A DNA stretch of 64,000 nucleotides from positions 1 to 64,000 of the forward strand of contig JAUNBR010000012.1 of the NCBI GenBank assembly GCA_030527015.1, written 5' to 3'. The notes under the pieces were generated by a model. The model worked only from the letters and a program-made list of their open reading frames with translations. It was not told the DNA's origin and did not search any database. The translations under genes and the position numbers were made by a program. This document shows, piece after piece, positions 27,212-36,196 of the stretch. Numbering within the stretch: the stretch's first letter is position 1; each line of letters starts with the position of its first letter. Source of the stretch: Planctomycetia bacterium (GTDB lineage Bacteria > Planctomycetota > Planctomycetia > Pirellulales > Thermoguttaceae).

Positions 27212-29446
27212 ATGAGACACAAAAATTTTTCATTTCGTGTTTTTTTAGTCAGTTTAATCACTCTGTTTTTGGGGTACGTTTCATATCAGACGAATCTCTT
27301 TTCGCAGCCTGTGTTTTCTCAGACATCTTCCGTAATTACAGAAAATATTTCCACATCTAAAACCCCTCCCTTTTCAGAGGAGCCTCTTTCTTCAGAGAAT
27401 ATTTCCCTTCCTGAAAAAAATATTCTGGAATCTTCAAAACATCCCACTTCCACAGATTCCACAGAAGATTCTTCTGACTCTGCACAAAATCTCTTCCCAG
27501 ATTCACCCTCTATTTCCGAAGAAAAAACAGAACGAAACATACCTTCTGATTTTTCTCCTTCCGCAGAAAATACGCCTGTATCAGAAATTACGCCCGGATC
27601 AGAAAACATTCCAGAATCAAAAAATACTTCTGACTCCAAAAATATTTTAGAATCCGGGACTTCAAAATTTTCCACGGGTTTTCCAGAACAGCAGACGAAA
27701 GAATCCACGACAGAACGTATTTTAGAAGAGGAAACCGAGAAGAAATATCCAGATTCAGAAAAAGATGCACAGGAAAAAGAAGAAATCGAAATCATTTCAG
27801 AGGAAGAAATTCCGAAAGATAAACTGCCGAAACCAGTCGTTACCCCCGTAATAGAACCGACGATTCATGAGATAAAAAAATCAGAACCAGAGCATCAGAA
27901 TGAAAAAAATCCATCCGTCCCGAAGGAAAAGGAAAAAACTCCGGAAGAGAAACCTGTGGATACAGCGCTTTTTCATGCCCAGCAGCATATGACCAGTCCA
28001 CGCGCCACGGTAAATTTTATCCTCGACTGTGCACGAAAGCAGGATTATACTTCCGGTGTTTTTACTCTGGATTTATCAAAACTTCCTGAAATAAGCCAGG
28101 GAGAAAAAGAAAATTTGGTCTATAAATTAAACAGCATTCTGATTCGTCTGAATAAATTTTCTCCAGACCGCATTCCAGAGGAAGAATTTCATGGAGCGAA
28201 ATATTATCTTTGGCCGGACAAAAATTTTAACGCGATTCTTCTGGAACAGCAAAAGAATAAAACATGGAAATTTTCAGCGGATTCTGTGGCGGATATTTCC
28301 CGAATGTATGACGCCATTAAGGATCAGCGGCCCGTGTTTAACCAAAAATCCTGGATGCGTCAGTTTCCTTCCTGGCTTTTAATCCGTATCGGCGGTCTGC
28401 TTTACATCCAGTGGATTTTTATTGGAATCTTCATCTTTTTAGGTTTTCTTACCATTAAAATTCTTCCCGTAATCACATCTTATTTAGTTCTGTTTCCTCT
28501 GCAGTCTCTGCGAAAAGATGATACTTTTATTCACCTGACGCGCCGGGCGATAAGACCTCTGGCATATTTAGCCATGCTTTATATCTGGTATCTTGGTTTT
28601 TGGTATGTTCAGTTACCCCCTCAGGTGTTAAAAATTATTGGATGGATCATTCATCCTGTGGGTATTTTTCTGATCATGGTTACCGTCTTACGTGTTACCG
28701 ATATTTTGGGTCAGTGGATAAAAGACAGAATGCAGCGTGCCCAAAATAAAATCGGAAATGCGCTGGCAGACTTAATGACGAATTCCCTAAAAGTTCTTTT
28801 CGTATGTATCGGCATCATATGCGTCGCGCAGGTTTACGGTTTCTCTGCTCTGGGTATCCTTTCCGGTATGGGAATCGGGGGTATCGCAGTCGCGCTGGCC
28901 GCGCAAAATACAGTGGCTAATTTTTTTGGAAGTCTGATGATCCTCATGGACCGTCCCTTCACCGTGGGAGATTATATCACCACAGATAAAATAGAGGGCG
29001 TAATAGAAACCATCGGCCTGCGCTCCACACGAATACGCACCTTTTATAATTCTCTGATCGTCATTCCGAACAGTAATCTCGCTTCCGCAGTAATCGATAA
29101 TATGGAACGCCGTTATTTTCGCCGGTACCGTACATTACTAAATATTCAGTATGGAACCCCCGTGGAAAAACTGGAAACTTTTTGTTCTCGGATAAATGAT
29201 CTCATTCTTTCTTATGAAAACGTAAAAAAAACTGGAGTTCAGGTATACGTTAGTGAACTGGCATCCTATTCAGTGGACGTTCTGGTGTGCTGCCATTTCG
29301 CGGCCAGTTCAGTAACGGAAGAATATGAATCGAAACAAAAACTTATTTTAGGAATACTGAGAATCGCTGAAGAAATGGGCATTATTTTTGCATCTCCCGG
29401 TGACCGACAGGTGGTCATGCTCCGATCACCTGATGAAAATACTTAA
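27212..29446 (+). CDS. MscS-family mechanosensitive channel with long Ser/Glu-rich N-terminus
   Basis: A small-conductance mechanosensitive channel homologue that releases osmolytes on hypo-osmotic shock. Order: signal-anchor (residues about 8-24), a low-complexity Ser/Glu/Pro/Lys region (about 30-250), a soluble domain (about 255-375, with PRATVNFILDCARKQDY), several membrane helices (about 385-500), and the pore helix and beta domain GIGGIAVALAAQNTVANFFGSLMILMDRPFTVGDYI, then SLIVIPNSNLAS and the alpha-beta C-terminus. The pore segment is the MscS TM3 with its Gly/Ala packing. At 744 residues it is a large periplasmic-extended form. The soluble domain followed by the channel is seen in other planctomycete proteins. 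It sits downstream of hopanoid genes after a repeat; a membrane-mechanics link is only a suggestion. Confidence 0.92.
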   Translation: MRHKNFSFRVFLVSLITLFLGYVSYQTNLFSQPVFSQTSSVITENISTSKTPPFSEEPLSSENISLPEKNILESSKHPTSTDSTEDSSDSAQNLFPDSPSISEEKTERNIPSDFSPSAENTPVSEITPGSENIPESKNTSDSKNILESGTSKFSTGFPEQQTKESTTERILEEETEKKYPDSEKDAQEKEEIEIISEEEIPKDKLPKPVVTPVIEPTIHEIKKSEPEHQNEKNPSVPKEKEKTPEEKPVDTALFHAQQHMTSPRATVNFILDCARKQDYTSGVFTLDLSKLPEISQGEKENLVYKLNSILIRLNKFSPDRIPEEEFHGAKYYLWPDKNFNAILLEQQKNKTWKFSADSVADISRMYDAIKDQRPVFNQKSWMRQFPSWLLIRIGGLLYIQWIFIGIFIFLGFLTIKILPVITSYLVLFPLQSLRKDDTFIHLTRRAIRPLAYLAMLYIWYLGFWYVQLPPQVLKIIGWIIHPVGIFLIMVTVLRVTDILGQWIKDRMQRAQNKIGNALADLMTNSLKVLFVCIGIICVAQVYGFSALGILSGMGIGGIAVALAAQNTVANFFGSLMILMDRPFTVGDYITTDKIEGVIETIGLRSTRIRTFYNSLIVIPNSNLASAVIDNMERRYFRRYRTLLNIQYGTPVEKLETFCSRINDLILSYENVKKTGVQVYVSELASYSVDVLVCCHFAASSVTEEYESKQKLILGILRIAEEMGIIFASPGDRQVVMLRSPDENT

Positions 29447-29506
29447 ATTTATTTTCATCTCCCGGTCAGATTTTTATGGGCATTACATTTTATGCTCCCA
29501 GATATA

Positions 29507-29703
29507 ATATATCCGGTATTTTATCGATTTCCGCTTCCCCCTGTATTTTATGTTTCACCGAAAATACTTTCAGGAACGTATAAAACAGAAATTTAAAGTG
29601 TACTGGCTCCATTTTAAATTTCCGTTTTATGCGGTTCTGAAAGCAGGCATTTTTAGCAAAACAAAATACCGAGAAAGCGGAATTTTATCGTGTATCGGGT
29701 ATA
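29507..29703. repeat. Back-to-back GCGAAGC elements (R then F) sharing an end
   Basis: 29507-29603 is an R copy (ATATCCGGTATTTTATCG to TTTAAAGTGTACTGG). 29600-29703 is an F copy that starts at that same TACTGG and ends TCGTGTATCGGGTATA. The inner GTACTGG is common to both. Confidence 0.8.
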
Positions 29704-29964
29704 AAATCAGGTGTAAAATGTATTTTCTGCGCATCTTTTTACGAAAGATACCTGTGTTCTGAAATGCGCAAAAGTTCAATTTAAAATAAAATCATTTTAT
29801 TCTCTGCACGAGCGAAAATTTTACTTTCCGTGTCCGTCACCGACAGTATTTCTCGACACGTGAAAATCCCTGTTTTTCTGGCCACATAAAATATTCCTGT
29901 TTTTTACCACATGAAATATTATTTTAAGACCTCCTGATTCTCCTTTATATTTTCACTTCATATA

Positions 29965-30055
29965 TATTTTCACTTCATACCGCCATAAAATGAAAGAAGT
30001 ATTTTCCCGAAACAAAAATGCCGAGGAAATGAAAATTTATCGTGCATCAGATTTA
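29965..30055 (+). repeat. Partial GCGAAGC element (F) overlapping the hydE stop
   Basis: CCGAAACAAAAATGCCGAGG and ATTTATCGTGCATCAGAT are the right half of an F copy. The hydE stop codon (30037-30039) lies within it. Confidence 0.65.
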
Positions 30056-31104
30056 GAATCCGTATAACAAGAAAAATTCACAGAATTCCCTGCGCCGGTT
30101 CCGATCTTTCGGCCTAAAGCTAAAATACGTTTTTTCAGATTTTGGTCAAAAATTTCTGCGGCGTCTGCGGTTCTGGTTTTTGCCGGATAAATTTCATAAA
30201 GCTCACGGTATTTTGCCGGAGTAACATTCGGCATAATGATATTCGCGCCGCGGGATAATCCGAGTTCATATCCGCCAGACATATTAATCGTCGCCAGCGC
30301 AGTGGTGCTGGGAATATTCGCATACGGACGCACCAGACGTGTCAGCGCGATTACTTTTAGCGTGGTCATCTCGTCATTCGGCACCTGAGAGGCTACCATT
30401 TTTTCGATAAACTGTTTTCCCAGAGGAGTCTGAGCATGCGGTAAAAAAGGCCCCACACCGATCATATCCAGATTTAGAGAATGAAATCTCAGTATATCCG
30501 CCGCCAGATCTTCCCAGCTTTCCCCAGGAATGCCTATCATAATTCCACTTCCCAGTTCATATCCCAGTGAACGTAACATTTTTAAAGCCAGTAACCGAGT
30601 TTCCAGACCTGGATGTCCTGGATGGATTTTCGCGAAAAGCTCCGCATTTCCTGTTTCGAAACGCAGTAAATACCGATTCGCGCCCGCATCACGCCAGGCA
30701 GCATAATCTTTTTCCGGACGTTCCCCTAAACTTAAAGTAACGGCCTGAGATGAAATTTCTCGAATGGCGCATAATAATTCCGTCACCCACGCGGCCGGCA
30801 GACGTCCCGGTGATTCCCCCGCCTGGAGAACGACCGTTCCATATCCCAGTTTTTCAGCCAGTTTTACCTGCTGCAGAATTTCAGAAATTTCCATTCTGTA
30901 CCGCACGGGTAATGGATTTCCCGCGCGAATTCCACAGTACGCACAGTTCGCCTGGCAAAAATTAGAAATTTCGATTAATCCTCGCAGGTGAACCGCGTCT
31001 CCCACACACTCTCGGCGTACTGTGTCTGCACGTGCCCACAGCTCTGAAAGCGTTTCTTCATCCGTGGCCCGTAAATATCTTAAAATTTCATCCAGATTCA
31101 GCAT
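30037..31104 (-). CDS. hydE: [FeFe]-hydrogenase maturation radical SAM enzyme HydE
   Basis: Helps build the dithiolate-bridged H-cluster of [FeFe]-hydrogenase, with HydF and HydG. The radical SAM motif C-x3-C-x2-C is at residues 50, 54 and 57 (SNFCQANCAYCGIR). The HydE/BioB-like barrel follows: LQAGESPG, LSLGERPEKDYAAWRDAGANRYLLRFET, GIMIGIPGESWEDLAADI, and GVGPFLPHAQTPLG, which together separate it from BioB and HydG. I start at the ATG at 31104 (AGGTGA 5 bases upstream); a GTG three codons earlier is possible. The C-terminal SDAR and stop come from a repeat element end. No HydF, HydG or hydrogenase gene is in the window, so the maturation genes are scattered. Confidence 0.9.
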   Translation of the reverse strand: MLNLDEILRYLRATDEETLSELWARADTVRRECVGDAVHLRGLIEISNFCQANCAYCGIRAGNPLPVRYRMEISEILQQVKLAEKLGYGTVVLQAGESPGRLPAAWVTELLCAIREISSQAVTLSLGERPEKDYAAWRDAGANRYLLRFETGNAELFAKIHPGHPGLETRLLALKMLRSLGYELGSGIMIGIPGESWEDLAADILRFHSLNLDMIGVGPFLPHAQTPLGKQFIEKMVASQVPNDEMTTLKVIALTRLVRPYANIPSTTALATINMSGGYELGLSRGANIIMPNVTPAKYRELYEIYPAKTRTADAAEIFDQNLKKRILALGRKIGTGAGNSVNFSCYTDSKSDAR

Positions 31105-31184
31105 ATTATTCACCTGATCCGCGGCAACTTTCCGTTTTCACCACGATAAAATTTCCCTCCAGAAATTTAAATCCGATTCACGTT

Positions 31185-31561
31185 TTATCCCCGACGCATT
31201 ATAAAATTCCACTTCTCCCGCATTTTTGCTCGCTTAAATTCCTGTTTTCACATCCTTCCGCAGAAAGTGGAAATTTAAACGAAAACCAGTATAAGTTTCT
31301 GCTTTTCTTGTATTCTCGCGGTTCCAGCAGTAAATATTTATTCTTGACCACCACATTAAATTTCCACTTCTCTGGCCACGGACAGACATGCGGCATTTCC
31401 CGATTCACGTTTTATCCCCGACGCATTACAAAATTCCACTTCTCCCGCATTTTTGCTTCACGGAAAATGTCTGTTTTCAGAACCGCAAAAAATGGAATTT
31501 TAAACGAAAACCAGTAATTTTCAGAACCGCATTAAACGAAAAGTGAAAGGAAAACCAGCGT
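31185..31561 (-). repeat. Duplicated R GCGAAGC elements with shared flank
   Basis: 31185-31294 and 31409-31516 are R copies. Both are preceded by the same CGATTCACGTTTTATCCCCG, with near identity over about 60 bp, so the flank was duplicated with the element. 31517-31561 is a third right end (TTTTCAGAACCGCATTAAAC). Confidence 0.8.
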
Positions 31562-31592
31562 AACTGACATTATCCGCATGTAAAAAATCATA

Positions 31593-31796
31593 TTAACATT
31601 TTTTCTCCATAATAAGTTTCGCGAAATATTCAAAACTCCGGTCATATGTCGCTTCGGCATCTTTCGGAAAAAAGCACCCTGGCACTTCACGATTTCTCAG
31701 ATGAGATGAAACACATTCACAGCACATACCTCGTTTCGGACACGAATAAGAACAGGTACACTGTGTTTTTCTGTTTTCCATTTTTTTACATTCCAT
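31593..31796 (-). CDS. Small Cys-rich cytosolic protein (DUF6485-like)
   Basis: 67 residues with nine Cys, most in a CxC-x3-C-x5-CCxC pattern (TQCTCSYSCPKRGMCCEC), then SSHLRNREVPGCFFPKDAEATYDRSFEYF. I believe this is the DUF6485 family, a short protein found in many anaerobes, probably metal-binding; that assignment is from memory. The start at 31796 follows GTGAGG by about 6 bases. It is 25 bp after the M16-like gene and likely co-transcribed with it. Confidence 0.75.
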   Translation of the reverse strand: MECKKMENRKTQCTCSYSCPKRGMCCECVSSHLRNREVPGCFFPKDAEATYDRSFEYFAKLIMEKKC

Positions 31797-31821
31797 AATT
31801 ATCCTCACAAGTTATTTTCTT

Positions 31822-33054
31822 TTACTGATGAAAACACACCTCTTCTGGCCCAAGAGTTCCGCATAATATTTTTTCCGGTGGATGTTCCGCTAAATATTCA
31901 TTTATCTCGTCCAGCGTTAAATCATCCACCGATTTTTGAATTTCTTCTTTTGTCCGCACACGGCCTAATCGGTAAAAATCACTCGCCATTCCAGCACACC
32001 ATGCACTGCATGATTCCTGCTGCATTACCAGTGAACTTTTATACTGCGCTTTAAGCACATTTAACTCTTCCTGTGAAATTCCATTTTTCAGCTTTTTAAT
32101 TTCTTCGGAAATAACGTCTAAAGTCTGCTGTCCGCTTCCAGTATTCGTCGCCGCATAACAAAATACACTTCCACGATTATTCAGAGAATGAAATGAAGTA
32201 TCCATCGTGTAACATAAACCCCGTGCCTCACGCACTTCCGTAAAAAGTCGGGAACTCATTCCTTCACTTAATACACTTACCCCCATCCAGGCACGCAGGC
32301 GGTCTGGATGAGAAAACGGCACCGTCTCCCACATCAGACCCAGATGAACCTGCTCAGAGGGATAATTCATATGAAAATACTCCATCCGAGAATTCTCCGA
32401 AATTTCCGGCACTTTTACATCCTTCCGTGACCAATTACCGAAAAGATCCCCAATTTTTTCTTTCAGATTTTCCCATGAAAAATTTCCCACCACGGACAGA
32501 ATCATACCGTCAGGACGCACCAGCCGGTCATAATAATTTTTTATATCATCCCAGGTAATCGCTTCCAGATCCTTCTCTCTTCCATCCGAATCATGACCTA
32601 ATGTTTCTCCATAAAACCTTTCCTTCATCTCCTGGATTAACTGAACCGAGGGTACATCTTTCTCTGACGCCACATCTCGCATTAACACCATTCGGGAAGA
32701 TTCCAGCATCTCTTTCGGTAAATGCGGCCTGCGTAAAATGTCTGTATATAAACATAATGCCTCTGGAAAATTTTCTTTTAACATGGCACCACTAAATGTT
32801 ATGAAATAACTGGATACCGATTCAGAACGGTCGATTCCTAAACGATCTATTCTTTCCAAAAACTCTCTGTTTTTATATTCCCCTGCTCCGCGTAACATCA
32901 TTTCACATAAAAAAGAAGAAAGTCCATATTTCCCCACCGGGTCATACACACTCCCTGCAGGCACGCGAAACGAAAATGCCACGGAATTAAAATGTTCCAT
33001 CTCCTCTCCAAGTAATGTCAGACCATTCGGAAATGTGTGAAGATGTATCATCAT
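31822..33054 (-). CDS. M16-family peptidase homologue without the zinc motif
   Basis: About 410 residues in two M16 halves (N-terminal FPNGLTLLGEEMEHFNSVAFSFRVPAGS; C-terminal LREARGLCYTMDTSFHS-like region with RGLCY and FCYAATNTG). The zinc motif HxxEH, which would sit in G(L/I)xHFLEHMLF, reads GLSSFLCEMML: His to Ser, Glu to Cys, His to Glu. Without it zinc hydrolysis should be lost. Active M16 enzymes often pair with an inactive partner (as in mitochondrial processing peptidase), so this may be a regulatory or substrate-binding subunit. No active partner lies near. The start is uncertain: MM at 33054/33051, or 33075 in frame upstream without a ribosome site. Confidence 0.85.
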   Translation of the reverse strand: MMIHLHTFPNGLTLLGEEMEHFNSVAFSFRVPAGSVYDPVGKYGLSSFLCEMMLRGAGEYKNREFLERIDRLGIDRSESVSSYFITFSGAMLKENFPEALCLYTDILRRPHLPKEMLESSRMVLMRDVASEKDVPSVQLIQEMKERFYGETLGHDSDGREKDLEAITWDDIKNYYDRLVRPDGMILSVVGNFSWENLKEKIGDLFGNWSRKDVKVPEISENSRMEYFHMNYPSEQVHLGLMWETVPFSHPDRLRAWMGVSVLSEGMSSRLFTEVREARGLCYTMDTSFHSLNNRGSVFCYAATNTGSGQQTLDVISEEIKKLKNGISQEELNVLKAQYKSSLVMQQESCSAWCAGMASDFYRLGRVRTKEEIQKSVDDLTLDEINEYLAEHPPEKILCGTLGPEEVCFHQ

Positions 33055-33085
33055 TCTCTCTTTATCCTCTTTCATATTTTCATTT

Positions 33086-33580
33086 ATACAGTTTCCATTT
33101 TAAATTTCCATTTTACGCGGCTCTGAAAGCAGGAATTTTCAGCGAAGTAAAAATGCTGGAGAAGCAAGAATTCATCGTGCATCGGATATAAAAATGTCTG
33201 GAAACTAAACTTTCATAATGCCCGTGTATAACATATCAGAAAATCGGAAATTTATAGCTCCCCAGATAATTTTTTTCGGCCACAGAAAATTTATACCCTC
33301 TTCACTTTAAATTTCCATTTTACGCAGCCACAAAAACAGCATTTTCACTCCAGTTCACAGCTGGCCGTGACGCAAAAATATCGGTCTGTCGGCGGACAGG
33401 GAAACATAAATTTATCGTGCATCAGGTATATATCATACACCAGGCATTTCACTTAAACGAAACCAGGTATACCCTGTTTCCACTTTAACTTTAACTTTCC
33501 GTTTTATGCGGCTCTTAAAGCAGGCATTTCAGCGAAGCAAAAATACCAGGGAAACATAAATTCATCGTGCATCGGGTATA
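33086..33580 (+). repeat. Three F GCGAAGC elements
   Basis: 33086-33190 (core CAGCGAAGTAAAAATGC), 33290-33430 (long subtype with CTGTCGGCGGACAGG arm), 33467-33580 (core CAGCGAAGCAAAAATACC, with a duplicated CTTTAA in the left arm). A stray R right end (CACTTAAACGAAACCAGGTATA) links the last two. Confidence 0.75.
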
Positions 33581-33593
33581 AAACAGGATTTCC

Positions 33594-34142
33594 TTATTTT
33601 ATCGCCCTATATAAAACACGTATGGGCACAAAACCCACTTTTCGATAAAGTCCCAGAGCACTCTCATTCGTGGCGGTAACCTCCAGACGCACTCCAGAAA
33701 CACCCGCCTTCTGAAACCCTATTAAAGCACGGGACAGACACTGAAACCCTAAACCCCGGTGACGAAATTCCGGAATGACTCCGATATTCTGCACCGCGCC
33801 AAAACCTGCATGATCCCGCCCCGCCTGAATTCCCGCCACATACACCGGATAAACCGCATCCGAGGGAAAATACGTAATCAGCCAAGTAGCCTCCGGCAAA
33901 AAACCTGGACGATTTACCATATACTCCACCACCTGCCGACTCCCTTTATACGTCCGAAAACTTTCAAAAATTTTCGCGTCCGGCTCATCACGAAAACTCA
34001 TATAATGTGTTCTCGCGTGCGCATCCAGTAAAGAACGGTTCCACGGTTCTGCCCGAAACCCAGGCGGCAGCGGAGGAATCTCAAAATGCTTATCCCGCAA
34101 ATTTAATTCCATGCAAAATCTTTTAAGGGAGCGTATCTGCAT
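33594..34142 (-). CDS. GNAT family N-acetyltransferase
   Basis: Acetyl-CoA-dependent acetyltransferase of unknown substrate. The acetyl-CoA loop is the classic motif A: VQNIGVIPEFRHRGLGFQCLSRAL (R/Q-x-x-G-x-G/A). Motif B follows with VTATNESALGLYRKVGFVP, ending the domain near the C-terminus. It has 182 residues, or 172 from the ATG at 34112; neither start has a clear ribosome site. It stands alone between repeats. Confidence 0.88.
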   Translation of the reverse strand: MQIRSLKRFCMELNLRDKHFEIPPLPPGFRAEPWNRSLLDAHARTHYMSFRDEPDAKIFESFRTYKGSRQVVEYMVNRPGFLPEATWLITYFPSDAVYPVYVAGIQAGRDHAGFGAVQNIGVIPEFRHRGLGFQCLSRALIGFQKAGVSGVRLEVTATNESALGLYRKVGFVPIRVLYRAIK

Positions 34143-34186
34143 CAGATAAAACTTTATTATACTGGTTTTACATTCAATTTAAGTTT

Positions 34187-34292
34187 TATACCCGATACAC
34201 GATAAAATTCCGCTTCCCCGGCATTTTGCTTCGCTGAAAATGCCTGCTTTCAGAGCCGCAAAAAACTGGAATTTAAAGTGGAACCAGGATAT
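34187..34292 (-). repeat. GCGAAGC element, R copy (near consensus)
   Basis: TATACCCGATACACGATAAA, core TTGCTTCGCTGAAAATGCCT, end GTGGAACCAGGATATA. Confidence 0.85.
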
Positions 34293-34389
34293 ACAGCCAT
34301 GAATGAATATTTTCAGTAAAACATAAACGTCAAAAGATAAAATTTATAGTGTGTCCGGTACAAAACGGTTTCTCATTTATCACTATAAA

Positions 34390-34423
34390 AATTCCCGAAC
34401 GCCGTGCACGACATTCGGGAATT
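34390..34423 (-). terminator. Terminator downstream of fba
   Basis: Perfect 10-bp stem AATTCCCGAA/TTCGGGAATT around a 14-nt loop, followed on the minus strand by TTTTTATAG. An F element lies between it and the fba stop. Confidence 0.75.
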
Positions 34424-34440
34424 CCTCAAAATCCGGCATT

Positions 34441-34584
34441 TATACTGATTCCACCTGAAATTTAAGTTTTGTACAGCTCTGCGGAAAGCATTTTCTGCTC
34501 AGACTGATACTGGCGGAAAATACAAAATGCCACGCACCCGCCAAGAGACAGGAAAAACGGAAATTTTTTAATGTATCGGGTATA
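34441..34584 (+). repeat. GCGAAGC element, F copy, long subtype
   Basis: TATACTGATTCCACCTGAAA to TTTAATGTATCGGGTATAA, with an expanded, rearranged core (CTGATACTGGCGGAAAATAC) and an extra CACCCGCCAAGAGACAGG arm. Confidence 0.7.
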
Positions 34585-34601
34585 AAAAACCACACATCTT
34601 T

Positions 34602-35582
34602 TTATTTCTGTAAGGCCTTACGCACATTTTCCAACTCACCCAGCGAACCAAGTTTTGAATTCTTGTGCTGAATGTAATCGGCATAATTCGCCATAAACTG
34701 CTTTCCTGGCGGACGAAGATCGAATTCCGCCGGATGATCACGGAAAAATTCTCGGTGCGTCGCGCACCAGACTAAACGGCCGTCCGTGTCAATATTTATT
34801 TTACACACACCGAGTTTCGCTGCCCGAATGTATTCATCTTCATTCACTCCGCTGGCGTCTTTCATGGCACCACCGGCATTATTAATGCGCTCCACCCACT
34901 CTTTCGGAACACTGCTGGAACCATGCATTACCAGCGGAAATCCTGCGGGAACCGCTTTCTGAATTTCTTCCAGACAGTCAAAATGCAGTCCCTGTTTTCC
35001 AGAAAACTTAAACGCACCATGAGAAGTTCCGATCGCCACCGCCAGAGAGTCACAGCCCGAGCGTTCAATAAATTCCGCCGCCTGTGCCGGATCCGTCAGT
35101 TTCACACTTCCCACGACATCTTCTTCCACACCACCCAGCTGGCCAAGTTCCGCTTCCACCACGATTCCCTTTTCGTGAGCGCGGTCCACCACCCGCCGAG
35201 TAATCGCGATATTTTCCTCGAATTCATGGTGGGATGCGTCTATCATCACCGAAGAATAAAAACCACTTTCGATACAGTCATAACAGACTTCTTCCGTTCC
35301 ATGATCCAGATGGACCGCAAAAATCGCCTCCGGAAACACATCCTGCGCCGTGCGAATCATGGCTTCCAGAAAACGTTTATCCGAATAATCACGCGCACCG
35401 CGCGAAATTTGAATAATGAACGGAGCTGCCTTTCCGGGATTTTCCGGATCTGCATTACTTTTCGATTTTCCTAAATTTCCACGGAAAAGACCGATCGTCT
35501 GTTCCAAATTATTAATGTTATAAGCGCCGACAGCATAATTTCCATATGCCTGCTTAAACAGTTCTGTCGTGGTAACAATCAT
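34602..35582 (-). CDS. fba: Class II fructose-bisphosphate aldolase
   Basis: Zinc-dependent aldolase cleaving fructose 1,6-bisphosphate to DHAP and glyceraldehyde 3-phosphate. The zinc ligand motif FAVHLDHGTEEVCYDCIESGFYSSVMIDASHH is intact. A further ligand region VEAELGQLGGVEEDV follows, then VAIGTSHGAFKF and the phosphate loop LVMHGSSSVPKEWVERINNAGG. It has 326 residues, standard length. AAAGGAG lies 8 bases before the ATG. Its partners in glycolysis here are pyk only. Confidence 0.96.
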   Translation of the reverse strand: MIVTTTELFKQAYGNYAVGAYNINNLEQTIGLFRGNLGKSKSNADPENPGKAAPFIIQISRGARDYSDKRFLEAMIRTAQDVFPEAIFAVHLDHGTEEVCYDCIESGFYSSVMIDASHHEFEENIAITRRVVDRAHEKGIVVEAELGQLGGVEEDVVGSVKLTDPAQAAEFIERSGCDSLAVAIGTSHGAFKFSGKQGLHFDCLEEIQKAVPAGFPLVMHGSSSVPKEWVERINNAGGAMKDASGVNEDEYIRAAKLGVCKINIDTDGRLVWCATHREFFRDHPAEFDLRPPGKQFMANYADYIQHKNSKLGSLGELENVRKALQK

Positions 35583-35778
35583 TTTTAAAACTCCTTTATG
35601 TACTCTTCTTAAAAAATGAGAATTAAAGATATTTTAGCAAAAAAAATCCATTTTTGCAGGGGGACAGCAAAAAACATAATGCTTTTCTTTATAAATTTCA
35701 CAAAAAATCTTTTCGGAAAAATTCCGCCAGGTTTTTCTGAGACTTTTATTTTATACAAAAATCACAGAAAACTATTTT

Positions 35779-35902
35779 TTCCCGATACACTATAAATTTC
35801 CACTTCACCGGCATTTTTAATTCCCTGCCAGCAGCAGGCTGGGATGAAAATGCCAGCTTTAAAAACCGTAAAAAATGGAATTTTAGAGTGGAACCAGTAT
35901 AT
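35779..35902 (-). repeat. GCGAAGC element, R copy, Cys-like insert subtype
   Basis: CCCGATACACTATAAATTTC to GAGTGGAACCAGTATA, with the insert TTCCCTGCCAGCAGCAGGCT in the apex. Confidence 0.8.
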
Positions 35903-36068
35903 TTTATTCCATAATCTTTTATTATTTTACCCATTTTATATTATAATACTAAAAAAACAAAAATTTACACAGATTTTACACTTTATATTTTTATACATAA
36001 ATTAAAAACTTTTAGAATTTATATTTTTAAGTAAACTTTTCACTTTTTTGATTTTTAAATCTTTCTTT

Positions 36069-36191
36069 TTATACTGTTTTCATTTTAAATTTCCATTTTG
36101 TGCGGTTTTTAAAGCTGGTATTTTCAGCGAATCTTGCTGGCAGGGAATCAAAAATGCCGGTGAAGCAGAATTTTATAATGCATCGGAGATA
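36069..36191 (+). repeat. GCGAAGC element, F copy, insert subtype
   Basis: TATACTGTTTTCATTTTAAA to ATAATGCATCGGAGATA. The apex carries AGCGAATCTTGCTGGCAGGGAATC. It ends a few bases from the stop of the barrel-protein gene. Confidence 0.8.
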
Positions 36192-36196
36192 TTCAT

